45,175 nt of DNA from CAZWSE01 sp964636575 (GTDB taxonomy: Bacteria > Pseudomonadota > Alphaproteobacteria > Rhodobacterales > Rhodobacteraceae): NCBI GenBank assembly GCA_964636575.1, contig CAZWSE010000012.1:1-45175 (forward strand). The letters are read 5' to 3'. Below are positions 8,473 to 16,806 of this stretch, in pieces. Made by a program: the position numbers and the translations under genes. The notes beneath the pieces are model-generated. The model was not told the origin of the DNA. It worked only from the letters and a program-made list of their open reading frames with translations, and ran no database searches. Each line of letters opens with the position of its first letter. The stretch's first letter is position 1.

Positions 8473-9740
8473 CTCAGCCGCGCCAGATTTTCATGTGCCC
8501 GTGAGAAGTGCCCCGCAGCGATGGCCGCCACGATGGATATCTCTCCGCACAGGCAGGTTGCAGCGGTCACTTCGGCCAGCGCTGCCCCGTTGCCGGACCC
8601 TTTCAGCCCCAAAATGTTCAATCCCGCCGATTGGCTTGGCAGCCCCGTGCCCCCGCCAACCGATCCGACCAGAATGTTGGGCATCGTGACAGAGCACATC
8701 AGATCATTGCCCTCTGCCTCCATCCGTGTGAAGCCGACAGCACTTTCAGCCACGCACGCCGCGTCTTGGCCCGTCGCGATGTAAAGCGCTGCCAATCCGT
8801 TGGCGTAATGCGCCTGTGCGCCCAATTGACCTGACAGCAATGAGCCTAGGTTCGCCACGCGCCCGTAGTCCAACATCGCCTCAACCGTGGTGCCCAAATA
8901 GCGTTCGACCACATCCGCAGGCAATGTGACCGAGGCCGTCACCTTGCGGCCCCGTCCAGTGACCATGCCAAGGAAAGACGCTTTTTTGTCGCCCGAAAAG
9001 TTACCTTCGATGTACCAGTCTTTGATCGGCACCGGACAGCGATCCGCGATGTCGCGGCACATCGCATCTGTGGCGATGGTGACCATGTTCTGCCCTGATG
9101 CATCGCCTGTGGTGTAGCGCGCGATCAAAAAGACGATGTTGTTGTCGATGATCGGCTCGACCGAGACGAGCTTGCCGTGGCTTGTGGTGGTTTCAGCTGC
9201 GGCCTTCAAGCTATCCGCGTTCGAGATCACCCATTCCGTGAACAACCCCGCATTCAGAACCGTTTCAAACCGGAAGGCGGGTGTGCGCATGACCCCTTCA
9301 TAGAACACGGCTGTGTTCACCCCGCCCGCGCGCGTCGCCACAAAAGCCCCGCGTGCATAGCTGGCGACCAATGCGGCCTCGGTTGTGGCCAGTGGAATGT
9401 TATAGTCGCCCACCGCGTTCAACCCGTTGACCCGAAGCGGCCCGATCACCCCAACCGGAATTTTGACGGTCCCTACGAAGTTCTCGATATTCGCGCTGAA
9501 GGTTTCAGCCTGTGCCACGGTTTCGGGATCAGCCAAGGCGGCTTGGTCCGTTTCTGTTGCTTTCCCGTTTCCGCGCAATTGGTCCCAATAGCGATTGATG
9601 CTTTTGGCCGTTGCCTTGCGCACAGGGCGCAGGCTGCGGGGCAGGTCTGTGGTGCCCAAAGCGTCCCGATCAGGGGCCGATTTGGCGAACCTTTCCTGCA
9701 CGCGGCGCAGCATGTCAGTGACGTGAAAGGGAATGATCAA
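8469..9740 (-). CDS. HMG-CoA reductase
   Basis: 423 residues. HMG-CoA reductase makes mevalonate from HMG-CoA using NAD(P)H in the cytosol. The family landmarks occur in order: ENFVGTVKIPVGVIGPL, LATTEAALVAS with the catalytic Glu (E121), GNFSGDKKAS with the catalytic Lys (about K252), TGQDAACVAES with Asp (D326), GGGTGLPSQ, and AAGHFSRAHENL with the general-acid His (H416). The nucleotide-binding motif, usually DAMGMN or DAMGAN, reads DASGQN (213-218). The sequence looks closer to class I (eukaryote/archaea-like) than to the degradative class II enzyme of Pseudomonas, though I cannot align it here. It leads the seven-gene operon. Most alphaproteobacteria use the MEP route and lack this enzyme, and no other mevalonate-pathway gene is in the window. 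Confidence 0.93.
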   Translation of the reverse strand: MIIPFHVTDMLRRVQERFAKSAPDRDALGTTDLPRSLRPVRKATAKSINRYWDQLRGNGKATETDQAALADPETVAQAETFSANIENFVGTVKIPVGVIGPLRVNGLNAVGDYNIPLATTEAALVASYARGAFVATRAGGVNTAVFYEGVMRTPAFRFETVLNAGLFTEWVISNADSLKAAAETTTSHGKLVSVEPIIDNNIVFLIARYTTGDASGQNMVTIATDAMCRDIADRCPVPIKDWYIEGNFSGDKKASFLGMVTGRGRKVTASVTLPADVVERYLGTTVEAMLDYGRVANLGSLLSGQLGAQAHYANGLAALYIATGQDAACVAESAVGFTRMEAEGNDLMCSVTMPNILVGSVGGGTGLPSQSAGLNILGLKGSGNGAALAEVTAATCLCGEISIVAAIAAGHFSRAHENLARLR

Positions 9741-9889
9741 ATGTCTGCTCCTCGGTGGCGGGTTGTCCCGTCTTGAGGTCCAGTATGGTTAAGAAAGCTG
9801 TCAGGACAAAGGCGAATCTACGCAAGAGTTTGGGTAAACGGGTGATGTTGTTCGCTTGACCCGTGCTTGTGGCGCTGTTCAAAGCCGCG

Positions 9890-9917
9890 AAAGCCCCGCT
9901 GTTTAGGGCAGGGCTTT
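9890..9917 (-). terminator. Possible terminator after the PhoX-type gene
   Basis: In the 200-base gap between the PhoX-type gene and HMG-CoA reductase, AAAGCCC (9890-9896) pairs with GGGCTTT (9911-9917). It lies about 24 bases past the PhoX stop on the minus strand. The trailing U-run is short, so termination is plausible but not certain. The rest of the gap (9741-9889) must hold the promoter of the HMG-CoA reductase operon; I see no clear -35/-10 pair there. Confidence 0.45.
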
Positions 9918-9940
9918 GCGTGATTGTTTGTGGGTCGGAC

Positions 9941-11965
9941 CTAGACCGCGATGACACCGCCGCCTTGTTTGGTGACCACCAGAACCGAAGGCCGTGGCGG
10001 CAGTTTTGCGTCAAAGTCCGGCCAGCGCGTGGCGGGGTCTTCAAAGGTGCTGTTCCGCTCAAACCCTTTGTAGTCTTTGGTCCCGTCTGTGCCCGGATGC
10101 TGGACCGCCAAAAACAGTGTTTCGCTGTCATCGGTGAAATACGGCCCGCACAGTTCGCCCCCCACTGGGCAGCGGAAGAACAGTTTGGAATGTCCGCGCA
10201 GATCGCCTTCGGTTTCAAGGCTGTAAAGCCCGTCTGACTTGCCGGTTTTGCCCCAGTTCCGACCTTGGTCCGTTGAAATCCAAAGCCGCCCTTGTGCGTC
10301 GATGGCGCAGTTGTCGGGCGATGCGAACCAGCCGTTCTGGGACGTTTCAGGGTTCCACTGCGCCCCCACTTCGGCCACCGCCGGATCCCCGCATTTCACG
10401 AGGATCGACCATGTCCCATGCGTTGCTGAATGTTGCCCGCCGTCTTCCTTGATCTCGATGATATGCCCGAAGGATGACTTTGCCCGTGGGTTGGCTGCAT
10501 CCACTTGATCGGCTTTCCGGCGCGAGTTGTTGGTGAGCATGATATAGGCCGTCCCGTCGCCGCGCGGCTGTGCGTCTTCGGGGCGGTCCATAGGGGTCGC
10601 CCCAAGCAGATCTGCTGCAAGCCGCGTGTCGATCAGGACGTCGCCTTGGCTGTTGAACCCGTTGTCTTGCGTCAGCGGGCCGGTGCCGTGCACAAGGGGC
10701 AGCCAGTCGATTGTCCCGTCTTCGTTAAAGCGTGCCACGTAAAGCGTGCCATCGCTCATCAAGCTTGACCCAAAAGTCTCGCTTCCGGTGACTTTACCGT
10801 TTGAGACGTATTTGTACTGGTAATCGAACCTGTTGTCGTCGCCCGAATAAACCACGAGCTTTCCGTCCGCAGACACCGTTGTTTCGCACCCTTCATGCCG
10901 GAACCGGCCCAGTGAGGTGTGTTTGATCGGGGTGGAAGTTGGATCGCGCGGATCGACTTCAACAACCCAGCCGAAGCGGTTGGGTTCATTGGGTTCTTTG
11001 TCGATATTGAAACGGTCGTGGGTGGTGCCCCAAGCGTACCAGCGGCCCGGAACCCCGTAGCGTTTCATCTGTTCGGCCTCGGGTTGGGCGCTTAGGTCGG
11101 CTTTGCCGTCTGCATCAAGCGTATCGGTCCAGAAGTAGCCGTGGAAGTTTTCCTCGGCCATCAGGTAGGTCCCCCAAGGGGTCATCCCGCCTGCACAGTT
11201 GTTGAGCGTGCCGATCACCGCCATGCCATCGGGGTCGGCTTTGGTTTTCATGCGGGCATGGCCAGCGGCGGGGCCCGAGAAGGTCATGGTGGTCTCCAGC
11301 GGCGTGATCCGGCGGTTGTAGGCGCTGTCGCGGACCAAGGCCCATTTGCCGTTTGCCCCTTTGGCGATTTCAACCACTGTCCCGCCGTGGGCGGCCATTT
11401 CGATGTCGATCAACTCTGGCGTCATGCCTGCAAAATCAGCGCGGTCCTGACGGCCAAGGCCAGGGAACATGACCTCTTCATTGGTGTATTCGTGGTTCAC
11501 GCATAGCAACCCGCGCGATCCATCTTCGGTCAGGGCAGTGAACCCGACGTAGTCATTGTTGTACCCGAACTGCTGAAGCTGGCCTGCAACTGTTTGATTG
11601 TAGGGGTCAAATTCAGGCGCATCAGCGGTGATTGGATCCCCCCAACGCAGCAGGATGTCGGCGTCATAGCCTTGGGCGATATGGTGCGTCTCATCATTGC
11701 CCCATGTCAGCTCATCAAACACATACCGGCTGGCAGGGGTGGCAGAGGCACTGCGCGGCGCGATCAGCGCGGAGGTGCCGAAAAGCGTTGTGGCGGCACT
11801 GACCCCCAGCAACCCTTTGATCATATCACGACGGCCATACCTGCGCCCGATGACGCCGCCGATTGTTTGATCAAGATTGGGGTTCGTTGGAATGTCGTCG
11901 AAGGCTTCAAAGGCTTCGGCCTTATTGCCGTGTTCGGGGTCGTTGATGATTGAAGTCCGGTCCAT
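9941..11965 (-). CDS. PhoX-type (DUF839) Tat-exported phosphatase
   Basis: 674 residues. The N-terminus carries a twin-arginine signal (RRDMIKGLLGVSAA, about 45-58) after a 40-residue lead, typical of PhoX/DUF839 proteins exported folded to the periplasm. PhoX enzymes are calcium- and iron-dependent alkaline phosphatases used by marine bacteria to release phosphate from organic esters. The family pattern is clear: LLCVNHEYTNEE, a central NNCAGGMTPWGTYLMAEE segment, LGRFRHEGCET, VVYSGDDNRFDYQYK and SPDNCAIDAQGRLWISTDQG near the C-terminus. The ATG follows a GAGGAG ribosome site by eight bases. It is separated from both neighbours. Phosphate control is expected for the family, but no clear Pho box was found. 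Some DUF839 members are not phosphatases. Confidence 0.85.
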   Translation of the reverse strand: MDRTSIINDPEHGNKAEAFEAFDDIPTNPNLDQTIGGVIGRRYGRRDMIKGLLGVSAATTLFGTSALIAPRSASATPASRYVFDELTWGNDETHHIAQGYDADILLRWGDPITADAPEFDPYNQTVAGQLQQFGYNNDYVGFTALTEDGSRGLLCVNHEYTNEEVMFPGLGRQDRADFAGMTPELIDIEMAAHGGTVVEIAKGANGKWALVRDSAYNRRITPLETTMTFSGPAAGHARMKTKADPDGMAVIGTLNNCAGGMTPWGTYLMAEENFHGYFWTDTLDADGKADLSAQPEAEQMKRYGVPGRWYAWGTTHDRFNIDKEPNEPNRFGWVVEVDPRDPTSTPIKHTSLGRFRHEGCETTVSADGKLVVYSGDDNRFDYQYKYVSNGKVTGSETFGSSLMSDGTLYVARFNEDGTIDWLPLVHGTGPLTQDNGFNSQGDVLIDTRLAADLLGATPMDRPEDAQPRGDGTAYIMLTNNSRRKADQVDAANPRAKSSFGHIIEIKEDGGQHSATHGTWSILVKCGDPAVAEVGAQWNPETSQNGWFASPDNCAIDAQGRLWISTDQGRNWGKTGKSDGLYSLETEGDLRGHSKLFFRCPVGGELCGPYFTDDSETLFLAVQHPGTDGTKDYKGFERNSTFEDPATRWPDFDAKLPPRPSVLVVTKQGGGVIAV

Positions 11966-12091
11966 GTCGGCAGCTCCTCATGTGCAGATGGGCGGGGTTT
12001 TGGCATGTGCCGTCCCCGCATACCGCGCTTTTTCGAATGACTCTGTAACACGCCCGTGTCGGTTCTGTAACGGCTCCGTAAAATCTGACGC

Positions 12092-13315
12092 TTAGGTTTC
12101 GAACTGGTCAATCAGGGTGGGGATTGCGGCTTTGAACTTGAAGAACCCTGCTTTGGCATAGGGCCATGCCCGCGCGTCATAAGGGCGCATGACCCGCACC
12201 AAGGGCAGGGCGGTTGATCGCTCAAACTGATCGAGCAATGACCGCGTTGGTCCGACAGGCGCGAAGGCCGTTACGATCTGTTCCAGACCATGAGCCTTTG
12301 CCCAAGCCGCGATCTCGTCGGTGGTGCGTGCAGATCCTGCCTGTTCCCCAAGTTGGTCCGCATAGCGTGTCAGCGCATCCTCGGTCGCCCCCGACTTGAA
12401 TGCAGTGACCAAAGGGCTGGGGGTGAGCGGTGTCATTTCTTGATGCGCATCTACGACAAGCGTTGTGTGCACCGCGTCGCAGTCTTGCAGCGTGAATCCG
12501 AGGCTAAGATCATCTTCATGCACCAAAAGCCCCGTGCGCAGCCCTTTTTGGGGAGCACCGCCTTGCAGAATGGGCTGCCGATCCGGATGCGGTGGCCCTT
12601 CAAGCGGGGCTGCAAACCCGGCCAGTTGCCCCTGCGGATTGAACCGTCCTTCGGTGTATTTCGCGATGTTGTCGGCCCGCGCCAGATAGGTTTTGCCGAT
12701 GGTTTGCAACCCCGCCACCCAGCGCCAGCCGAGTGTATTTGACGCCGGATCACCGTCGAGCAGGTGTCGCAGAAAGAAATCCGCCCCCAAGGCCCAAGGC
12801 AGACGCAGGGTGAATATCCAGATTGAGGCGAACCACATCCGCGCGTGATTGTGCAGATAGCCTGTTTCGACCAATTCGTGTGCCCAAGCATCAAAGCAAT
12901 CTATGCCTGTTTCTCCCAAGCAGGCGGCTTCCCATTCGCTACGCAGCCCTGCGCTGGTTTGAACCTGATCAAGTGCGCCCCGCACCTGCCCGAGATATGC
13001 ATCCCAAACCGTGGGCCTTTGTTCCAGCCAGCCTTTCCAGTAGGTGCGCCAGAAGACCTCTTGAACGAACTTTTCGGCGGAGGATTGGGAGAAGCGACCG
13101 AGCGTGGCCTCAACGACTTCTTGTTCGGTGATTAGTCGGTGGCGCAGATAGGGAGAAAGGGTAGACACACCACTGTGTCGTCCCGCACCCAGATCGAAAT
13201 TGCGCCGCCGTGCATAGTCGGATCCGGCATGGGGCACAAACCTGCTGAGACGGGTCAGCGCCTCAAGCCGTGTCGGGGTGAAATCAGGGGTGTCTTGCGC
13301 CATCATGTGAGGCAT
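12092..13315 (-). CDS. Photolyase-like FAD-binding protein with the FAD domain first
   Basis: About 407 residues from the ATG at 13315; a GTG at 13351 and ATGs at 13306/13303 are alternatives and no strong ribosome site decides. The first 230 residues match the photolyase/cryptochrome FAD domain: LSPYLRHRLITEQEVV, EVFWRTYWKGWLEQRP, GYLHNHARMWFASIWIFTLRLPW, LLDGDPASNTLGWRWVAG and RADNIAKYTEGRFNP. Canonical photolyases place an antenna-binding alpha/beta domain before this. Here nothing precedes it, while the C-terminal 170 residues (GLLVHEDDLSLGF onward) look like an alpha/beta unit. It may bind FAD and DNA or serve as a light sensor or repair factor. Its start faces clpP across a gap of about 100 bases. 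Confidence 0.75.
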   Translation of the reverse strand: MPHMMAQDTPDFTPTRLEALTRLSRFVPHAGSDYARRRNFDLGAGRHSGVSTLSPYLRHRLITEQEVVEATLGRFSQSSAEKFVQEVFWRTYWKGWLEQRPTVWDAYLGQVRGALDQVQTSAGLRSEWEAACLGETGIDCFDAWAHELVETGYLHNHARMWFASIWIFTLRLPWALGADFFLRHLLDGDPASNTLGWRWVAGLQTIGKTYLARADNIAKYTEGRFNPQGQLAGFAAPLEGPPHPDRQPILQGGAPQKGLRTGLLVHEDDLSLGFTLQDCDAVHTTLVVDAHQEMTPLTPSPLVTAFKSGATEDALTRYADQLGEQAGSARTTDEIAAWAKAHGLEQIVTAFAPVGPTRSLLDQFERSTALPLVRVMRPYDARAWPYAKAGFFKFKAAIPTLIDQFET

Positions 13316-13448
13316 GTAATCCGCAGTGCCGCAGAGGCAATCGCTATTCACGAGGTGCCCCCCTTGCAGCCCCCCAGCCCCAGCACTAATGTTTGCTTAA
13401 GGATTGCGCGGGTATGGTCCCGCAGGCACGAATGCAAGGCAGGCAAAT

Positions 13449-14078
13449 ATGAACGATCCAGTTGAAACCTATATGAATCTCGTCCCGATGGTGGTTGAAC
13501 AAACCAGCCGCGGTGAACGGGCCTATGACATTTTCTCACGGCTCTTGAAGGAACGGATCATTTTCCTGAACGGTCCGGTGCACGACGGGATGAGCCAGCT
13601 TGTGGTGGCGCAACTGCTGCACCTTGAGGCCGAGAACCCGACCAAAGAGATCAGCATGTACATCAACAGCCCCGGTGGTGTGGTGACCTCCGGTCTGTCG
13701 ATCTATGACACCATGCAGTACATCAAACCCAAGGTCAGCACGCTTGTGATCGGGCAGGCGGCATCTATGGGGTCGTTGCTGTTGACCGCTGGCGAAAAAG
13801 GCATGCGGTTCTCGTTGCCCAACAGCCGCGTCATGGTCCACCAGCCCTCTGGCGGGTATCAGGGACAGGCCACGGATATTATGATCCACGCGGCCGAAAC
13901 CCAAAAATTGAAAGACCGTTTGAACGCGATCTATGTCAAACACACCGGTCAGACCTTGAAAAAGGTCGAAGCGGCATTGGAGCGGGACAACTTTATGTCC
14001 GCTGAAGACGCCAAAGACTGGGGTTTGATCGATGAAATCGTCGAAAATAGAACCAAAACGGACGAAGCAGACGCATAA
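13449..14078 (+). CDS. clpP: ATP-dependent Clp protease proteolytic subunit
   Basis: 209 residues. ClpP forms the barrel-shaped serine protease that degrades proteins unfolded by ClpX or ClpA. The catalytic triad is visible: Ser106 in GQAASMGS, His131 in VMVHQPSGG and Asp180 in LERDNFMSA. VPMVVEQTSRGERAYDIFSRLLKERIIFL is the family N-terminus, so the ATG at 13449 is preferred over an upstream in-frame start at 13404 that would add an untypical basic stretch. An AAGGCAGG ribosome site precedes it. It is followed by a hairpin and clpX, the usual order. Confidence 0.97.
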   Translation: MNDPVETYMNLVPMVVEQTSRGERAYDIFSRLLKERIIFLNGPVHDGMSQLVVAQLLHLEAENPTKEISMYINSPGGVVTSGLSIYDTMQYIKPKVSTLVIGQAASMGSLLLTAGEKGMRFSLPNSRVMVHQPSGGYQGQATDIMIHAAETQKLKDRLNAIYVKHTGQTLKKVEAALERDNFMSAEDAKDWGLIDEIVENRTKTDEADA

Positions 14079-14101
14079 GTGCGTCAATTAGGACAATGGT
14101 G

Positions 14102-14119
14102 CCCCGCCTTCGGGCGGGG
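14102..14119 (+). terminator. Hairpin between clpP and clpX
   Basis: CCCCGCC (14102-14108), a TTCG tetraloop and GGCGGGG (14113-14119) form a very stable stem 23 bases after the clpP stop, followed by a short CTTTTG run. It probably terminates or attenuates clpP transcription, with clpX keeping its own promoter in the following 107 bases. The weak T-tract leaves partial read-through possible. Confidence 0.65.
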
Positions 14120-14226
14120 GACGCTTTTGCGATTGTGGACAGGATCACCCTGTCCTAAGCTGGCACAACCAAAGCGCGATGCGGCAGAAGCCGTCCTGCG
14201 TTCAAGCAAAGCCTGAAAGGTTTCAC

Positions 14227-15495
14227 ATGGCGACGAGTTCAAGCGGCGACAGCAAAAACACCCTCTATTGCAGCTTTTGCGGCAAAAGCCAGCATGAGGT
14301 GCGCAAGCTGATCGCAGGCCCGACAGTCTTCATCTGCGATGAATGTGTTGAGCTTTGCATGGATATCATCCGTGAGGAAACCAAAGCCTCTGGCCTCAAA
14401 GCCACCGACGGTGTGCCGACCCCGCGCGACATTTGCGCGGTTCTTGATGACTATGTGATCGGTCAGGCTGGTGCCAAAAAGGTGCTGTCTGTCGCGGTTC
14501 ACAACCACTACAAACGTCTGAATCATGCCCAGAAAGCGGGCAGCGATATTGAACTGGCCAAATCCAACATTCTGCTGATCGGCCCGACCGGTTGCGGTAA
14601 GACGCTTCTGGCCCAAACACTGGCCCGTATTCTGGATGTGCCCTTTACAATGGCAGATGCCACGACCCTCACTGAGGCTGGTTATGTCGGCGAAGATGTA
14701 GAGAACATCATTCTCAAACTGTTGCAGGCCTCTGAATACAATGTCGAGCGTGCCCAACGCGGTATCGTCTACATCGACGAGGTCGACAAGATCACGCGCA
14801 AGTCTGAAAACCCGTCGATCACCCGCGATGTATCAGGCGAGGGTGTGCAACAGGCCTTGCTTAAATTGATGGAAGGCACTGTTGCGTCTGTTCCGCCCCA
14901 AGGTGGGCGCAAGCATCCGCAGCAGGAATTCCTGCAAGTGGACACCACCAACATCCTGTTCATCTGCGGCGGCGCGTTCGCTGGGCTGGACAAGATTATT
15001 GCCGCACGCGGTAAGGGCTCGGCGATGGGCTTTGGCGCGGACGTGCGCGACAACGACGAACGCGGCATCGGTGAGATTTTCACCGACCTTGAACCAGAAG
15101 ATCTGCTGAAGTTCGGGCTTATCCCTGAATTCGTGGGTCGTTTGCCGGTTCTGGCAACTTTGGAAGATCTGGATGAAGACGCGCTTGTCACCATCCTGAC
15201 CGAGCCGAAGAACGCATTGGTCAAGCAATACCAGCGTCTGTTTGAAATCGAAGATACGCAACTGACCTTTACGGATGATGCGCTGTCCTCGATCGCCAAA
15301 CGCGCGATTGAGCGCAAAACCGGCGCGCGGGGTCTGCGGTCTATCCTTGAGGATATTCTGCTTGAAACCATGTTCGAATTGCCGGGTCTGGAAAGCGTTA
15401 CCGAAGTGGTGGTGAATGACGAGGCCGTCACATCTGCCGCCGCTCCTTTGATGATCCACGCTGACGCCGAAAAAGCGCCGGCAAGCGCGGGCTAG
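14227..15495 (+). CDS. clpX: ATP-dependent Clp protease ATP-binding subunit ClpX
   Basis: 422 residues. ClpX is the AAA+ unfoldase that recognises tagged substrates and feeds them to ClpP. The N-terminal zinc-binding domain has CSFCGK ... CDECVELC. The Walker A is GPTGCGKT, the Walker B IVYIDEVDKI, the pore loop TEAGYVGEDVE, and the sensor/R-finger region follows to KTGARGLRSI. The ATG at 14227, with GAAAGG before it, gives the standard MATSSSGDSKNTLYCSFCGK start; a longer frame from 14179 adds residues not found in the family. It lies 148 bases after clpP on the same strand. Confidence 0.97.
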   Translation: MATSSSGDSKNTLYCSFCGKSQHEVRKLIAGPTVFICDECVELCMDIIREETKASGLKATDGVPTPRDICAVLDDYVIGQAGAKKVLSVAVHNHYKRLNHAQKAGSDIELAKSNILLIGPTGCGKTLLAQTLARILDVPFTMADATTLTEAGYVGEDVENIILKLLQASEYNVERAQRGIVYIDEVDKITRKSENPSITRDVSGEGVQQALLKLMEGTVASVPPQGGRKHPQQEFLQVDTTNILFICGGAFAGLDKIIAARGKGSAMGFGADVRDNDERGIGEIFTDLEPEDLLKFGLIPEFVGRLPVLATLEDLDEDALVTILTEPKNALVKQYQRLFEIEDTQLTFTDDALSSIAKRAIERKTGARGLRSILEDILLETMFELPGLESVTEVVVNDEAVTSAAAPLMIHADAEKAPASAG

Positions 15496-15501
15496 TCGGT
15501 C

Positions 15502-15867
15502 ATGCGCCGGATTGCGTCGGGCGGACCTTTTGAAGCAAAAATTGGCTACTGCCGCGCTGTGGTTGCAGGCGGTTTTGCGCATATCGCGGGCACCGTTGCG
15601 GGTGGACCTGACGTGCCTGAAGACGTAGTAGAGCAATGCAAATCTGCCCTGTCCATCATTGAGACCGCGCTGCACGAGGCAGGCACGAATTTCGCCCATG
15701 TCGTGCGCGTCAACTATATCCTGCCAAACCGCCATGATTTTGAGGCCTGCTGGCCGGTCCTGTCACAAACTTTCGGGGACAACCCACCTGCGGCCACGAT
15801 GATCGAAGCAGGGCTGATCGATCCCAAGTTCAAAATAGAAATCGAAGTCACTGCACTGATGCCTTAA
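15502..15867 (+). CDS. RidA/YjgF-family protein lacking the deaminase arginine
   Basis: 121 residues of the RidA/YjgF/UK114 superfamily, which forms trimers with inter-subunit ligand pockets. The fold pattern is clear: GYCRAVVAGGFAHIAGT, a helix with AHVVRVNYIL, and PPAATMIEAGLIDPKFKIEIEVTA at the end. In imine-hydrolysing RidA the corresponding strand carries an essential Arg (ARSCVEV in E. coli); here the position reads Ala (AATMIEA), which places it among the Arg-less Rid groups with uncertain function. It starts six bases after clpX and may be read through from it. Confidence 0.88.
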   Translation: MRRIASGGPFEAKIGYCRAVVAGGFAHIAGTVAGGPDVPEDVVEQCKSALSIIETALHEAGTNFAHVVRVNYILPNRHDFEACWPVLSQTFGDNPPAATMIEAGLIDPKFKIEIEVTALMP

Positions 15868-15945
15868 CCCCTTTGTGCGACAGTGACCCCTAGACCTTGC
15901 GTCCCGCTTGGGGCATATCATCGCTAACGCAATCCGGAGGCACCG

Positions 15946-16329
15946 ATGGGTATCCTGAACTCTCTTCTACGCGCTGTCACTTGGTGGAACGGCCAAACGT
16001 TGAACACACAGCTGTTCACGTGGCGCAAGGGTGTGCGGATTGGTGAAGACGACCAAGGCAACACGTTTTATGAAACCCGCGATGGCAAACGCCGCTGGGT
16101 GATCTTCAACGGTGAGGCCGAGGCGAGCCGCGTATCCCCCGATTGGCACGGATGGTTGCACCACACCTGGGACGAGCCGCCCACCAAATCTGCCTTGCCA
16201 CGCAAGACATGGGAAAAGCCGCATCAGGAAAACCTGACCGGAACCGCACTTGCCTATGCGCCTGCGGGATCAATCCGGCGCGCTGCCCCTGTGGAACGCT
16301 CCGATTATGAGGCTTGGACGCCCGAATAG
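15946..16329 (+). CDS. NDUFA12-like (B17.2) NADH:ubiquinone oxidoreductase accessory subunit
   Basis: 127 residues matching the NDUFA12/B17.2 family: TWWNGQTLNTQLFTWRKGVRIGEDDQGNTFYE, RRWVIFNGEAEASRVSPDWHGWLHHTWDEPPT and a C-terminal charged stretch. Alphaproteobacterial complex I carries this supernumerary subunit, shared with mitochondria, where it sits on the peripheral arm. A GGAGG site lies seven bases before the ATG. It is outside the nuo operon, next to the MlaD-like, DUF2155 and aat genes, an arrangement I recall as common in Rhodobacterales. Confidence 0.9.
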   Translation: MGILNSLLRAVTWWNGQTLNTQLFTWRKGVRIGEDDQGNTFYETRDGKRRWVIFNGEAEASRVSPDWHGWLHHTWDEPPTKSALPRKTWEKPHQENLTGTALAYAPAGSIRRAAPVERSDYEAWTPE

Positions 16330-16353
16330 ACCCCGTAAAGAAAGGTCGCGCCG

Positions 16354-16806
16354 ATGTCCGAAAACACCACCGAAGTTCTGGTAGGCGGCGCTGTTTTGGC
16401 GGCTGCGATTGGCTTTGCAGTCTACGCAACCCAAGTCACAGGTTTTTCCAGCGCGGGCGACAGTTATAGCCTGAACGCCAGCTTCAGATCGCTTGAAGGT
16501 GTTGGCGTTGGTACGGATGTGCGGCTTGCAGGTGTGAAAGTCGGCACGGTTACGGACGTGGATCTGAACCCACAAACCTTCCGCGCGGACACGACGTTTT
16601 CTGTCACCCAAGGCATTGAAATCCCTGACGATAGTGCGGTGGTTGTGGCCTCCGAAGGATTGCTGGGCGGCAACTTTGTTGAGATTGTCCCGGGCGGGTC
16701 ACCGTTTAACTACGACGCGGGCGCCGAGATTGAAGACACCCAAGGGGCGGTCAGCCTGATCTCACTGCTGTTGAAGTTCGTATCAGGGTCCGGAGACAGC
16801 GAATGA
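16354..16806 (+). CDS. mlaD: MlaD-like MCE-domain lipid-transport protein
   Basis: 150 residues with an N-terminal membrane anchor (about 8-27) and one MCE domain (about 38-115): SLNASFRSLEGVGVGTDVRLAGVKVGTV and IPDDSAVVVASEGLLGGNFVEIVPGG. MlaD is the periplasmic ring protein of the MlaFEDB complex that moves phospholipids between outer and inner membranes. Here mlaE, mlaF and mlaC are absent, so the remaining parts must be elsewhere. The stop overlaps the start of the DUF2155 gene by four bases, which suggests coupled translation. Confidence 0.88.
   Translation: MSENTTEVLVGGAVLAAAIGFAVYATQVTGFSSAGDSYSLNASFRSLEGVGVGTDVRLAGVKVGTVTDVDLNPQTFRADTTFSVTQGIEIPDDSAVVVASEGLLGGNFVEIVPGGSPFNYDAGAEIEDTQGAVSLISLLLKFVSGSGDSE

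Noticed and set aside
9715..10218. 167-residue open frame on the minus strand between HMG-CoA reductase and the PhoX-type gene
   Set aside because: It lies largely within the PhoX-type gene in another frame, has no family pattern, and its end overlaps the start of HMG-CoA reductase.
13536..14087. 183-residue open frame antisense to clpP
   Set aside because: It mirrors a strongly conserved gene, and its composition follows from the GC-rich codon use of clpP.
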